DNA of 49,838 bases from Parabacteroides distasonis (GTDB lineage Bacteria; Bacteroidota; Bacteroidia; Bacteroidales; Tannerellaceae): assembly GCA_021531775.1 (NCBI GenBank), contig JAFBIU010000026.1, positions 1 to 49,838 of the forward strand, given 5' to 3'. The first letter of the stretch is position 1, and each line of letters begins with the position of its first letter. The notes beneath the pieces were generated by a model. The model saw only the letters and a list, made by a program, of their open reading frames with translations, searched no databases and was not told the origin of the DNA. The position numbers and the translations under genes were made by a program. This document shows positions 16,757 to 25,260 of this stretch, piece after piece.

Positions 16757-18349
16757 ATGATGAAACATATCCTTTCTTCCTGTCTGATCGCAACGGCCAG
16801 CCTGATCGGCTGGACTGCTTGCACCCAACCGGCACAGCAGGGTGCCGAAGCTGAAACCGTAGCAGCCAAGTATCAAGAACCCTATCGTCCGCAGATCCAC
16901 TTCTCACCGGAAGCCCATTGGATCAACGACCCGAATGGAATGGTTTACTACGAAGGGGAATACCATCTCTTCTATCAGTATTATCCCGAGGCATCCCATT
17001 GGGGACCGATGCACTGGGGACATGCCATCAGTACCGACCTGGTACACTGGGAACATCAACCCATCGCCCTCTACCCGGATAGTTTGGGTTACATCTTCTC
17101 CGGTAGTGCAGTTGTCGATTGGAAGAACACCTCCGGATTCGGAACTGCCGAGAATCCTCCGTTGGTTGCCTTCTTCACCTATCACAATCCCGAAATCGAA
17201 AAAGCAGGTGGCGTAGATGTCGAATCACAAGCCATTGCCTACAGTACGGACAAGGGACGTACGTGGACTAAATATGCCGAGAATCCGGTAATTCCCAATC
17301 CGGGTATCCGTGATTTCCGCGATCCGAAAGTGATCTGGCATGAAGCATCACAACAGTGGATCGTCGCGTTAGCCTCCGGTCAGGAAATCCGTTTCTATGG
17401 TTCACCCGACTGCAAGCATTGGAGCTATCTGAGCAATTTCGGAGAAGGCCGCGGTTGCCATGAAGGCGTTTGGGAATGTCCGGATCTCTTCCCGTTGAAG
17501 GTCAACGGATCGGACGAAGAGAAATGGGTCTTGATTGTCAACATCAACCCGGGTGGTCCCGCCGGCGGATCAGCCACACAGTATTTCGTAGGAGACTTCA
17601 ATGGTAAGCAGTTCACTTCTGCCCAGCAAAAAACTTTGTGGGCCGACTATGGACGCGACAACTATGCCGGTGTGACATGGAGTGATGCTCCCAATGGACG
17701 TCGGATCTTCTTGGGTTGGATGAACAACTGGCAGTATGCCGGAGAAAAACCCTGTATCACCTGGAGTGGTGCCATGACATTGCCCCGTGAACTGGGTTTG
17801 GACAAGGTTCAAGATCTCTACCTATTGACCTCTACCCCATCGCCGGAGATTGACGTATTGAAAGGCGAATCGGTTCAGTTTGCAGACCTGAAGGTTGAAA
17901 ACAGCCTGAATCTCTCGGAGAAGGCCACCTTTGCCCAGGCTCCGGTAGAATTGTCACTCACGTTCGACCAAAGCAACAACACCCAAATGTCGTTTGCAGC
18001 CCGTTACGGTGTGAAACTGAAAAACAGCAAAGGGGAATACATCTTGTTAGGCTACGACAATGTTGAGAAATGCTTCTATGTCGATCGGACGAATGCTGTA
18101 GGCGAAGTCTTCTCCGACAAGTTTGCCTGCACCCATGCAGTACCCTACATTGTCAACACACCCAGCATCACCTGGAAACTGTTGATCGATGTGGCTTCCG
18201 TTGAATTGTTCACGGCAGATGGCCGGATCGCCATCACCGATGTATTCTATCCCTCCGAACCATTCAATACCATTGAGGCATTTACGGAACAGGGTAGCAT
18301 CCTCATCCAAAAGGGTCAGTTGACAGCTTTGAAATCCATTTACGAATAA
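16757..18349 (+). CDS. GH32 exo-fructosidase lipoprotein (inulinase/levanase/invertase type)
   Basis: A 530-aa glycoside hydrolase family 32 enzyme expected to release fructose from fructans or sucrose. The five-bladed propeller carries the three catalytic motifs: WINDPNG with nucleophile D58, RDP with transition-state stabiliser D189, and WECPD with acid/base E240. A C-terminal beta-sandwich follows from about residue 385. The N-terminus is a lipoprotein signal with Cys22 (IGWTAC). The residues after it (TQPAQQ) lack the acidic surface-export signal, so a periplasmic position is more likely. An in-frame TTG further upstream precedes the signal peptide and was rejected. The gene sits between susD and the fructokinase. 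Confidence 0.93.
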   Translation: MMKHILSSCLIATASLIGWTACTQPAQQGAEAETVAAKYQEPYRPQIHFSPEAHWINDPNGMVYYEGEYHLFYQYYPEASHWGPMHWGHAISTDLVHWEHQPIALYPDSLGYIFSGSAVVDWKNTSGFGTAENPPLVAFFTYHNPEIEKAGGVDVESQAIAYSTDKGRTWTKYAENPVIPNPGIRDFRDPKVIWHEASQQWIVALASGQEIRFYGSPDCKHWSYLSNFGEGRGCHEGVWECPDLFPLKVNGSDEEKWVLIVNINPGGPAGGSATQYFVGDFNGKQFTSAQQKTLWADYGRDNYAGVTWSDAPNGRRIFLGWMNNWQYAGEKPCITWSGAMTLPRELGLDKVQDLYLLTSTPSPEIDVLKGESVQFADLKVENSLNLSEKATFAQAPVELSLTFDQSNNTQMSFAARYGVKLKNSKGEYILLGYDNVEKCFYVDRTNAVGEVFSDKFACTHAVPYIVNTPSITWKLLIDVASVELFTADGRIAITDVFYPSEPFNTIEAFTEQGSILIQKGQLTALKSIYE

Positions 18350-18377
18350 AAACACAAATCTAAAACATATTACATAC

Positions 18378-19247
18378 ATGAATACGCAAAAAAAGGTAGT
18401 CGTCGGAATCGGCGAATTATTGTGGGATGTCTTTCCTGATCAGAAAAAGGCGGGTGGTGCACCTGTCAACTTTATTTATCACGCTACCCAGCAGGGAGCT
18501 GAAGGTTATGCCATCAGTGCCGTCGGCAATGATGTGTTCGGCACCGAGATCATCCAGGAACTGGAAAAGAACCGAATCAGCAGTGCTTACATCGCTACCG
18601 TTGACTATCCGACGGGTAGTGTATTGGTCGAATTGAAAGAGGGTATTCCTACCTATACCATCATCGAAGGGGTTGCGTGGGATCACATTCCCTTGACCCA
18701 ACAAGCCATCGAGTTGATGAAACGGGCAGATGCGGTCTGCTTCGGTACCTTGGCACAACGTCATGCCGATTCTCACCATACACTGACAGAACTGTTGTCA
18801 TACACCCGTGAAGAGGCTTTGCGCTTCTTCGACATCAACATCCGTCAGCACTTCTACTCCAAAGAGTTGATCGAGTCCTTGCTGCAATTGGCCAATGTGT
18901 TGAAGATCAACGACGAGGAATTGGAGCTGTTGCGTCCGATGTTCGGTCTTCAAGGCGATACAGATCAGATATGTCGCTGGTTCATGCAGCAGTACAACCT
19001 CCGTTACTTGGTCTTGACAGCCGGAGCAGACTACAGCACCATCTATTCAGAGACAGAAAGTTCGACGATTCCCACGCCTCGCGTACAGGTAGCCGATACC
19101 GTCGGTGCAGGAGACTCTTTCTCAGGTGCCTTTGTCAATGCGATCTTGTCGGGCAAGCCGTTGCAAGAGGCACACCGGAATGCGGTTGAAACAGCTGCAT
19201 TTGTTTGTACGAAACAGGGCGCTTGGCCTACTTATCCAACCGAATAA
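18378..19247 (+). CDS. Fructokinase, PfkB/ribokinase family
   Basis: A 289-aa sugar kinase that would phosphorylate fructose with ATP in the cytoplasm. The N-terminal GxGELLWDVFPDQKKAGGAPVNF segment and the PfkB signature DTVGAGDSFSGAF (D240 to about 252, catalytic base D246) are clear. WxxxP and FDINIRQHFYS patterns resemble bacterial fructokinases. It lies 28 bp after the GH32 gene and 14 bp before the permease, consistent with one operon. Fructose specificity is supported mainly by this context. Confidence 0.9.
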   Translation: MNTQKKVVVGIGELLWDVFPDQKKAGGAPVNFIYHATQQGAEGYAISAVGNDVFGTEIIQELEKNRISSAYIATVDYPTGSVLVELKEGIPTYTIIEGVAWDHIPLTQQAIELMKRADAVCFGTLAQRHADSHHTLTELLSYTREEALRFFDINIRQHFYSKELIESLLQLANVLKINDEELELLRPMFGLQGDTDQICRWFMQQYNLRYLVLTAGADYSTIYSETESSTIPTPRVQVADTVGAGDSFSGAFVNAILSGKPLQEAHRNAVETAAFVCTKQGAWPTYPTE

Positions 19248-19261
19248 TACATGCATACACC

Positions 19262-20425
19262 ATGAAACAAAAGAATCTGTTATGGGTGATGGTCCCGATT
19301 ATGTTGACCTACTTCACCATGGGTTTTGTCGATCTGGTCGGTATTGCCTCCAATTATCTGAAAGTTGATCTGGGACTAAGCGACTCGGAAGCCAATCTCT
19401 TCCCCTCGCTCGTCTTTTTCTGGTTCCTGATTTTTGCGGTCCCGACCGGTATCTTGATGAGTCGGATCGGACGGAAGAAAACAGTCCTGTTGAGTCTATT
19501 GGTTACCTTGGTATCACTCCTGCTTCCGATCTTCAACGGAGGCTATACCTGCATGTTGATCTCCTTCTCCCTGTTGGGTATCGGCAACACCTTGATGCAG
19601 ACCTCTTTGAACCCGTTGTTGTCGGGCATTGTCAGTGGTGACAAGTTGGCCAGCACACTGACTTTTGGACAGTTTGTCAAAGCGATCGCCTCCTTCTTGG
19701 CTCCTTACATTGCCATGTGGGGTGCCATGGAAGCCATTCCCCATTTCGGATTAGGCTGGAGCGTACTGTTCCCGATCTACTTGGTAGTGGGCATTGCTGC
19801 CACACTTTTGTTAGGAATCACTCCGATAGAGGAGCAGCAGGAGGAGAGCAAGCCCTCTACCTTCAAAGAATGTTTTGCTTTGTTGGGTAACCCCTTTATC
19901 CTGTTCTGCTTTATCGGCATCATCTGTCACGTCGGCATTGATGTGGGAACCAACACCACGGCACCGAAAATCTTGATGGAACGGTTGGGCATGACGCTGG
20001 AAAATGCCGGTTTCGCCACCAGTCTCTATTTCATTTTCCGTACGATTGGTTGTTTCACCGGTTCCATCATCTTGCAGAAGATGTCTGGCAAGAGCTTCTT
20101 CCTCATCAGCGCCTTGATGTTGTTGGCGGCCATGATCGGTCTGCTCTGTCTGGACAGCAAAGCAGCCATCTACACCTGTATCGGTTTGATCGGTTATGGC
20201 AACTCCAATCTGTTCTCCATCGTGTTGTCGCAAGCGATGCTGGCTTTGCCGGACAAGAGGAACGATGTATCGGGTCTGATGATCATGGGTATTTTCGGTG
20301 GAACGATCTTCCCGATTCTGATGGGTATCGCCTCCGACATGTTGGCTTCCCAAACAGGAGCCATCCTTGTCATCACATTAGGTGTGCTTTATCTCTTTGT
20401 TCTTTGGCCTAAATTGTCAAAATAA
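19262..20425 (+). CDS. MFS sugar permease, likely fructose importer
   Basis: A 387-aa major facilitator with about twelve hydrophobic segments and the MFS loop motif GILMSRIGRKKTV between helices 2 and 3. It resembles the FucP/GlcP-type sugar:H+ symporters that accompany Bacteroides fructan loci (for example BT1758). It would carry free fructose across the inner membrane to the fructokinase encoded just upstream. The ATG at 19262 was chosen because a frame starting further upstream overlaps fructokinase and adds a polar tail. It is the last gene of the locus, and the frr promoter lies inside its 3' end. Confidence 0.88.
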   Translation: MKQKNLLWVMVPIMLTYFTMGFVDLVGIASNYLKVDLGLSDSEANLFPSLVFFWFLIFAVPTGILMSRIGRKKTVLLSLLVTLVSLLLPIFNGGYTCMLISFSLLGIGNTLMQTSLNPLLSGIVSGDKLASTLTFGQFVKAIASFLAPYIAMWGAMEAIPHFGLGWSVLFPIYLVVGIAATLLLGITPIEEQQEESKPSTFKECFALLGNPFILFCFIGIICHVGIDVGTNTTAPKILMERLGMTLENAGFATSLYFIFRTIGCFTGSIILQKMSGKSFFLISALMLLAAMIGLLCLDSKAAIYTCIGLIGYGNSNLFSIVLSQAMLALPDKRNDVSGLMIMGIFGGTIFPILMGIASDMLASQTGAILVITLGVLYLFVLWPKLSK

Positions 20426-20435
20426 CTATATTTGT
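20404..20435 (+). promoter_or_regulatory. Promoter of frr
   Basis: TTTG at 20404-20407, exactly 20 bases, and TATATTTG at 20428-20435 form a near-ideal Bacteroidota promoter. Its -33 box lies inside the last codons of the permease gene. It separates constitutive frr expression from the sugar-induced operon. Confidence 0.7.
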
Positions 20436-20466
20436 CGGCAAATAACATTTTCTAAAAAGATTCATT

Positions 20467-21030
20467 ATGACTGATACGAAACAATTAGTAAAGACAGCCG
20501 AAGAGAAGATGACATTTGCCATCGAATATCTGGACGAACAGTTGGCTCGCATCCGTGCAGGGAAGGCCAATCCGAAGATTTTGGATAACGTGCGTGTTCC
20601 CTACTATGGAAGCGTTGTTCCCTTGAGCAATGTGGCCTCAATCAATACGCCCGATGCGAAGACCATCATGATTACACCGTGGGAAAAGAACCTGATCAAG
20701 GAGATTGAGAAGGCCATCTTGAACTCGGAAGTGGGAATCACACCGGAAAACAACGGAGAGGTGATCCGTTTGGGAATTCCCCCGTTGACAGGTGAACGTC
20801 GTAAACAGCTGGCAAAGCAGTGCAAGGGCGAAGCTGAGAATGCCAAGATCAGCATTCGTAATGCACGTCGTGATGCCATCGATGCCCTGAAGAAGAGTAT
20901 CAAGGCAGATGGTGTTCCCGAGGATGTAGAGAAAGATGCAGAAGCAGACGTACAGAAAATCCACGACAAATACATCAAGCGTGTCGATGAACTGTATGCT
21001 GCCAAGGAAAAAGAGATCATGACTGTATAA
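20467..21030 (+). CDS. frr: Ribosome recycling factor
   Basis: A 187-aa RRF that, with EF-G, splits the post-termination ribosome. The three-helix bundle and hinge domain motifs are intact: [17 protein letters not shown] near the start, [31 protein letters not shown] and [10 protein letters not shown]. Length matches the family. The ATG lies 31 bp after the -7 box at 20428. A stable hairpin separates it from rsgA. Confidence 0.97.
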   Translation: MTDTKQLVKTAEEKMTFAIEYLDEQLARIRAGKANPKILDNVRVPYYGSVVPLSNVASINTPDAKTIMITPWEKNLIKEIEKAILNSEVGITPENNGEVIRLGIPPLTGERRKQLAKQCKGEAENAKISIRNARRDAIDALKKSIKADGVPEDVEKDAEADVQKIHDKYIKRVDELYAAKEKEIMTV

Positions 21031-21042
21031 ATGAGATTCATT

Positions 21043-21073
21043 CGGGTGTATGGCCTCTCCCGCCATACACCCG
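21043..21073 (+). repeat. Hairpin between frr and rsgA
   Basis: CGGGTGTATGGC and GCCATACACCCG form a perfect 12-bp stem with a 7-base loop. No T-run follows. It may pause polymerase, protect the frr mRNA end, or mark a rho-dependent stop. The rsgA start codon is 17 bases beyond it. Confidence 0.6.
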
Positions 21074-21089
21074 GACTTATCTGTCCGAT

Positions 21090-22022
21090 ATGAGAGGTTT
21101 AGTCATCAAAAATACGGGTAGCTGGTACACCGTACACACCGAGACCGGGAAAGACATTGAGAGCAAAATCAAAGGGAACTTCCGGTTGAAAAGCATCCGC
21201 AGTACCAATCCGGTAGCTGTCGGCGATTGGGTGCAGATTGAAGAGAACAAGGAGGGTACCGCTTTCATAACCGCCATCGAGGAGCGCAAGAACTACATCA
21301 TCCGACGTGCCTCCAACCTGTCGAAGCAATCCCACATCATTGCAGCCAACATCGATTGTGCGATGTTGATCGTTACGGTCAACTATCCGGTGACCACCAC
21401 CATTTTTATCGACCGTTTCTTGGCAACAGCTGAAGCCTATCGCGTGCCCGTCAAATTGGTATTCAACAAAATAGACCGCTACAACGAAGAGGACCAAGCC
21501 TACATGGAGGCGCTCATCACGCTTTACAGCACCATCGGCTATCCCTGTTTGAAGGTTTGTGCCAAGAATGAGACAGGACTGGAAGAGCTCCAGAGCGACT
21601 TGCAGGATCGGGTGACCCTGCTGTCGGGTCATTCGGGCGTAGGCAAATCCACCTTGATCAACAAGCTGGTTCCCGGTGTCTCCCTCAAGACCGGAACGAT
21701 TTCAGAGTATCACAATAAAGGGATGCACACTACGACCTTCTCCGAAATGATCGCCCTGCCCCAAGGAGGCTACCTGATCGACACTCCGGGCATCAAGGGC
21801 TTTGGGACCATTGAGATGGAAGGGGCAGAGATTGCCCACTATTTTCCCGATATTTTCCGTTTCGCCACGGAATGTAAATTCAACAACTGTACGCATCGCC
21901 ACGAACCGGGTTGTGCCGTACTGGAAGCCGTACAGGCACATTGGATCAGCGAATCACGTTACAAAAGTTATTTAAGTATTCTGGAAGACAAAAACGAGAG
22001 CAAGTATCGCGAAGAGTATTAA
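21090..22022 (+). CDS. rsgA: Ribosome small-subunit GTPase RsgA (EngC)
   Basis: A 310-aa circularly permuted GTPase that checks late 30S maturation. An N-terminal OB-fold (residues about 1-65, [14 protein letters not shown]) precedes the G domain, in which G4 (NKID) comes before G1 (GHSGVGKST) and G3 (DTPGIKGFG). The C-terminal zinc motif carries C-x5-C-x-H-x5-C within [15 protein letters not shown]. All are present. A short open frame continues in the same phase right after the stop codon (next entry). Confidence 0.96.
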   Translation: MRGLVIKNTGSWYTVHTETGKDIESKIKGNFRLKSIRSTNPVAVGDWVQIEENKEGTAFITAIEERKNYIIRRASNLSKQSHIIAANIDCAMLIVTVNYPVTTTIFIDRFLATAEAYRVPVKLVFNKIDRYNEEDQAYMEALITLYSTIGYPCLKVCAKNETGLEELQSDLQDRVTLLSGHSGVGKSTLINKLVPGVSLKTGTISEYHNKGMHTTTFSEMIALPQGGYLIDTPGIKGFGTIEMEGAEIAHYFPDIFRFATECKFNNCTHRHEPGCAVLEAVQAHWISESRYKSYLSILEDKNESKYREEY

Positions 22023-22034
22023 GCAAGGAGACAT

Positions 22035-22187
22035 GTGGGGAATCAACGGTTCAACCTCCTGGTTCCTGTCCTCCGTTGCATGCAACAGCTGGAAGAGGGC
22101 TATACCTATACCGATATGACCGCTCGGGAATTGCGCCAACGCTATAAAAACAAACGTAGTTTGCTGAAATTGTTGGAACCTTTCTAA
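22035..22187 (+). CDS. Possible 50-aa protein downstream of rsgA
   Basis: A GTG at 22035, preceded by AAGGAGA four to ten bases upstream, opens a 50-codon frame; an internal ATG at 22080 gives 35 codons. The frame is in phase with rsgA and begins four codons after its TAA. The C-terminal part (ARELRQRYKNKRSLLKLL) is basic and likely helical, which looks more protein-like than chance. I do not recognise a family. The promoter of the next gene overlaps its 3' end. Confidence 0.35.
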   Translation: MGNQRFNLLVPVLRCMQQLEEGYTYTDMTARELRQRYKNKRSLLKLLEPF

Positions 22188-22203
22188 ATGCTTTATACCT
22201 TTG
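22173..22203 (+). promoter_or_regulatory. Promoter of the TPR gene
   Basis: TTG at 22173-22175, a 20-base spacer and TACCTTTG at 22196-22203 match the consensus. The ATG at 22234 is 30 bp downstream. Confidence 0.65.
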
Positions 22204-22233
22204 CCCCCTAAAACAAAGCAATAATAAAGTATC

Positions 22234-23184
22234 ATGGGAAATTTTTTTAGTAGCCTCTTTTCCTCTTCCAAAACAACATCGAACGAAGAGACACAGGCAA
22301 AAAACGAAGCAAAGAATTTTGACATCTTAAAATACGATGGCATTCGAGCCTTGCAATGTTGTGGCAAACAAGCCTACGGAATCAAATGTTTGCGCGAGGC
22401 CTTGAACATCCGCGAAGACGTTGAGGCCATGGCCTATTTGGTGTCGGGTTACACCATGACCCAACAACTGGACAAGGCACTGGAGACGAACGATCGGCTG
22501 ATCGAGATCGATCCCACCCGGGTGGAACATCGTCTCTCCCGGATCAACCTGCTCTTCATGCTCGACCGGATCCCGGAGGTGATTACCGACTGTACGAAGA
22601 ACCTGGCTGAACACCCGGACCTCTTCATCCTCTATTTCTTGCGGGCCAAAGCAGCACGGATGACGGGCAATGCCATGAATGCCTTGGCAGACCTCACCAA
22701 AACGATCCAACTGCAAGAGGATTATGCCCCGGCCTATGCCCATCGGGGCGAACTGCTGTTCCGGATGCGTCAAGGGAAAGAGGCGGTGGCCGATGTGTCG
22801 AAAGCCATTGAACTGAATCCGGAGGAGGAGAGCTATTTCATGTTGCGTGCACACATCCACGAACAGTTGGGTGAATTGGCGGAGGCAAGAGCCGACTACG
22901 AACAGGTAACGACACTCAATCCCTTCCACGAAGAGGCACTGGTGGCTGTCGGACGATTGCTGACGCAAGAGGGCAAATGCCAGGAAGCCATCCAATACTT
23001 CGACGAACTGATCGAATCCAATCCGGAAATGAGCAAAGCCTACTCCGAACGGGGTCGGGCCAAAAACACCTTGGGTGACACCAAAGGAGCCTTTGCCGAT
23101 CTGAAGAAAGCCATCGAATTGGATCCGCACGGAGAGGAAGCACAGCGGTTCAACGGGCAACATTCCAACTTCAGCCAGCGCTAA
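22234..23184 (+). CDS. Tetratricopeptide-repeat protein
   Basis: A 316-aa protein made almost wholly of TPR helical hairpins after a serine-rich, non-cleaved N-terminal stretch of about 30 residues. Repeats with the A-x-Y..RG....G....A..D..KAI.L.P pattern are visible, for example in APAYAHRGELLFRMRQGKEA and SKAYSERGRAKNTLGDTKGA. There is no signal peptide, so it is probably cytoplasmic. TPRs mediate protein contacts and the partner cannot be told. It has its own promoter and no terminator is obvious before the rpmH promoter. Confidence 0.85.
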   Translation: MGNFFSSLFSSSKTTSNEETQAKNEAKNFDILKYDGIRALQCCGKQAYGIKCLREALNIREDVEAMAYLVSGYTMTQQLDKALETNDRLIEIDPTRVEHRLSRINLLFMLDRIPEVITDCTKNLAEHPDLFILYFLRAKAARMTGNAMNALADLTKTIQLQEDYAPAYAHRGELLFRMRQGKEAVADVSKAIELNPEEESYFMLRAHIHEQLGELAEARADYEQVTTLNPFHEEALVAVGRLLTQEGKCQEAIQYFDELIESNPEMSKAYSERGRAKNTLGDTKGAFADLKKAIELDPHGEEAQRFNGQHSNFSQR

Positions 23185-23218
23185 GCAGGTGGAATCTTTT
23201 AAAAAACAGGGACAATGC

Positions 23219-23249
23219 TTTGTAAATTGAAAAAAAGCCTCTATCTTTG
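23219..23249 (+). promoter_or_regulatory. Promoter of rpmH
   Basis: TTTG at 23219-23222, a 19-base spacer and TATCTTTG at 23242-23249 form a full-consensus promoter, suited to strong ribosomal-protein expression. Confidence 0.7.
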
Positions 23250-23294
23250 CAGCCCGAATTGACATGGAATAATAATAAATAAATATATTTCAAG

Positions 23295-23447
23295 ATGAAG
23301 AGAACATATCAACCTTCCAACAGAAAAAGAGTGAACAAACATGGTTTCCGTTCGAGAATGGCTACTGCCAACGGCCGTCGCGTATTGGCTGCACGTCGTG
23401 CAAAAGGTAGAGCTAAATTGACTGTATCTGACGAATACAACGGATAA
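23295..23447 (+). CDS. rpmH: 50S ribosomal protein L34
   Basis: A 50-aa, highly basic protein starting [20 protein letters not shown], the unmistakable L34 signature, and continuing [19 protein letters not shown]. It is a structural part of the large ribosomal subunit. A consensus promoter lies upstream and an intrinsic terminator downstream, so it is a single-gene unit. Neighbours dnaA or rnpA, common elsewhere, are absent here. Confidence 0.97.
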   Translation: MKRTYQPSNRKRVNKHGFRSRMATANGRRVLAARRAKGRAKLTVSDEYNG

Positions 23448-23468
23448 TCCGCTCTTTTTAGAAAAAAC

Positions 23469-23513
23469 AATGGCAATCTCTCCGAAGTTATGGAGCGGAT
23501 TGCCATTTTTTTT
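23469..23513 (+). terminator. Intrinsic terminator of rpmH
   Basis: AATGGCAATC at 23469-23478 pairs perfectly with GATTGCCATT at 23498-23507, and inner CTCC/GGAG bases can extend the stem. A run of T residues follows. The -7 box (TACTTTTG at 23515-23522) for the next gene begins right after it. Confidence 0.85.
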
Positions 23514-23549
23514 ATACTTTTGAGCCACCATACAAATGTGACACAATAC

Positions 23550-24188
23550 ATGGGTAAGATTATTGTAAAACTGATAAAGAATCCGTTTGTCATTACACTC
23601 GTTGTGGCAACCCTCCTCACGGGCGGCATCATCTGGGGTGTACTGAACTGGTTGGATGTATATACACGTCATAATGAGGCCATTGTTGTTCCAGACATCA
23701 AGGGCCTTAAGTTGGATGAGGCCATCCCCTTCTTAGAAAACAATCATCTGCGATACAACGTCGTGGATTCGGTCTTCTCCAAAGAGGTGGCACCCGGTGC
23801 CATCGTAGAGGTCATTCCGAATGTCGGAGCGAAAGTCAAAGAGGGACGCATTCTCTTCATCACCATCAATGCACTGACTTCGCAGATGGCTGCCATTCCT
23901 GAAATCACCGACCTCTCTTTCCGTCAAGCCTACGCACTTCTGAAATCAAGAGGCTTCAACCAGATTGAAGTAGAATATGTCTTGGGCGAATACAAAGACT
24001 TGGCCATCGGTGTCGAATGCAAGGGACGCATGCTGAACACCGGCGAATTGATGCCGCTCACCTCTTCACTGATTCTCAAAATCAGTGGAGGACCCGATAT
24101 GGATACCTTGGAATTGGAGGGGGAAGCCGACTCGCTGGACCTCAAACCGGTAGAATCAATCAATAACGACGAGGAAAATTGGTTTTAG
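23550..24188 (+). CDS. Membrane-anchored PASTA-domain protein
   Basis: A 212-aa protein with a short basic N-terminus, one membrane helix (about residues 12-32, NPFVITLVVATLLTGGIIWG) and two to three PASTA domains outside the membrane. The repeats VVPDIKGLKLDEAIPFLENN and IPEITDLSFRQAYALLKSRGF are typical. PASTA domains usually bind muropeptides or beta-lactams on Ser/Thr kinases or penicillin-binding proteins, but no kinase or transpeptidase domain is fused here. It heads an operon containing ddl, which supports a cell-wall link. ATG at 23550 was chosen over one 20 codons upstream because the latter overlaps the terminator and -7 box. Confidence 0.88.
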   Translation: MGKIIVKLIKNPFVITLVVATLLTGGIIWGVLNWLDVYTRHNEAIVVPDIKGLKLDEAIPFLENNHLRYNVVDSVFSKEVAPGAIVEVIPNVGAKVKEGRILFITINALTSQMAAIPEITDLSFRQAYALLKSRGFNQIEVEYVLGEYKDLAIGVECKGRMLNTGELMPLTSSLILKISGGPDMDTLELEGEADSLDLKPVESINNDEENWF

Positions 24189-24190
24189 CC

Positions 24191-25258
24191 ATGGATGAAT
24201 TTTTAGATGACATCGATTCCGATGATCTTTTGTTGTCGGACGAAGGCGATGAGTCTTCCCAAATGTATGAGCACTTCCGTTTTGTAGCGGATAAGGGCCA
24301 GACCCTGTTACGTGTCGATAAGTTTCTGGTCGATCGGATCATGAATGCGACCCGCAATCGGATCCAATTGGCTGCAGAAGCAGGTTGCATCCTGGTCAAT
24401 GGGAAGCCTGTCAAGAGCAATTACCGCGTGAAACCGTTGGATGTGGTCTCCATTGTCATGGACCGTCCTAAACGGGAAATAGAGATCATCCCCGAAGAGA
24501 TTCCCCTGAACATTGTGTATGAAGATGAAGACCTGCTGGTTGTCAACAAGCCGGCAGGCCTGGTTGTGCATCCGGGACATGGCAATTACACCGGTACCCT
24601 GCTGAATGCATTGGCCTGGTACCTGCGGGATGATCCCCAATACGATCCGTCCGATCCCCGATTGGGGTTGGTGCACCGCATCGACAAGGATACGTCCGGT
24701 CTGCTGGTGGTTGCCAAACGTCCGGAGGCCAAAAGCCACCTCAGTCTCCAGTTCTTCAACAAGACCACCAAACGGAAATACCGGGCGTTGGTATGGGGAA
24801 TCATCCCGGAAGATGAGGGGACCGTTGAGGGAAACATCGGCCGTAACCCCAAAGACCGGATGCAGATGACCGTATTCCCGGAGGGTGACCAAGGGAAACA
24901 TGCCGTCACACACTACACCGTGCTGGAACGGCTCGGCTATGTCTCCTGGGTCGAATGCCGGTTGGAGACGGGCCGCACCCACCAGATCCGTGTGCACATG
25001 AAACACATCGGTCATACGCTTTTCAATGATGAGCGGTATGGGGGTCATGAGATATTAAAAGGAACAACATTTACAAAATACAAGCAGTTCGTGCAAAACT
25101 GTTTCGCCATCTGTCCGCGTCAGGCACTCCATGCCAAGACGTTGGGGTTCGTACACCCTCGGACAGGTCAGGAACTCTTTTTCGATTCAGAATTGCCAGC
25201 CGATATGGAGCAATTACTTGAACGGTGGCGCGTCTATGCTAACACTAAAGAATTGTAA
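24191..25258 (+). CDS. RluA/RluD-family pseudouridine synthase
   Basis: A 355-aa enzyme that converts uridine to pseudouridine, probably in 23S rRNA. An acidic leader of about 30 residues is followed by an S4 RNA-binding domain (RVDKFLVDRIMNATRNRIQ) and the catalytic domain with HRIDKDTSGLLV, whose Asp is the active-site residue, and the GRTHQIRVHMKHIGHTLF motif. ATG at 24191 is preferred to a TTG at 24179 that overlaps the upstream stop. It is 2 bp from both neighbours' ends in a tight operon. Similarity to RluD is best, but the exact target site is not certain. Confidence 0.93.
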   Translation: MDEFLDDIDSDDLLLSDEGDESSQMYEHFRFVADKGQTLLRVDKFLVDRIMNATRNRIQLAAEAGCILVNGKPVKSNYRVKPLDVVSIVMDRPKREIEIIPEEIPLNIVYEDEDLLVVNKPAGLVVHPGHGNYTGTLLNALAWYLRDDPQYDPSDPRLGLVHRIDKDTSGLLVVAKRPEAKSHLSLQFFNKTTKRKYRALVWGIIPEDEGTVEGNIGRNPKDRMQMTVFPEGDQGKHAVTHYTVLERLGYVSWVECRLETGRTHQIRVHMKHIGHTLFNDERYGGHEILKGTTFTKYKQFVQNCFAICPRQALHAKTLGFVHPRTGQELFFDSELPADMEQLLERWRVYANTKEL

Positions 25259-25260
25259 AA

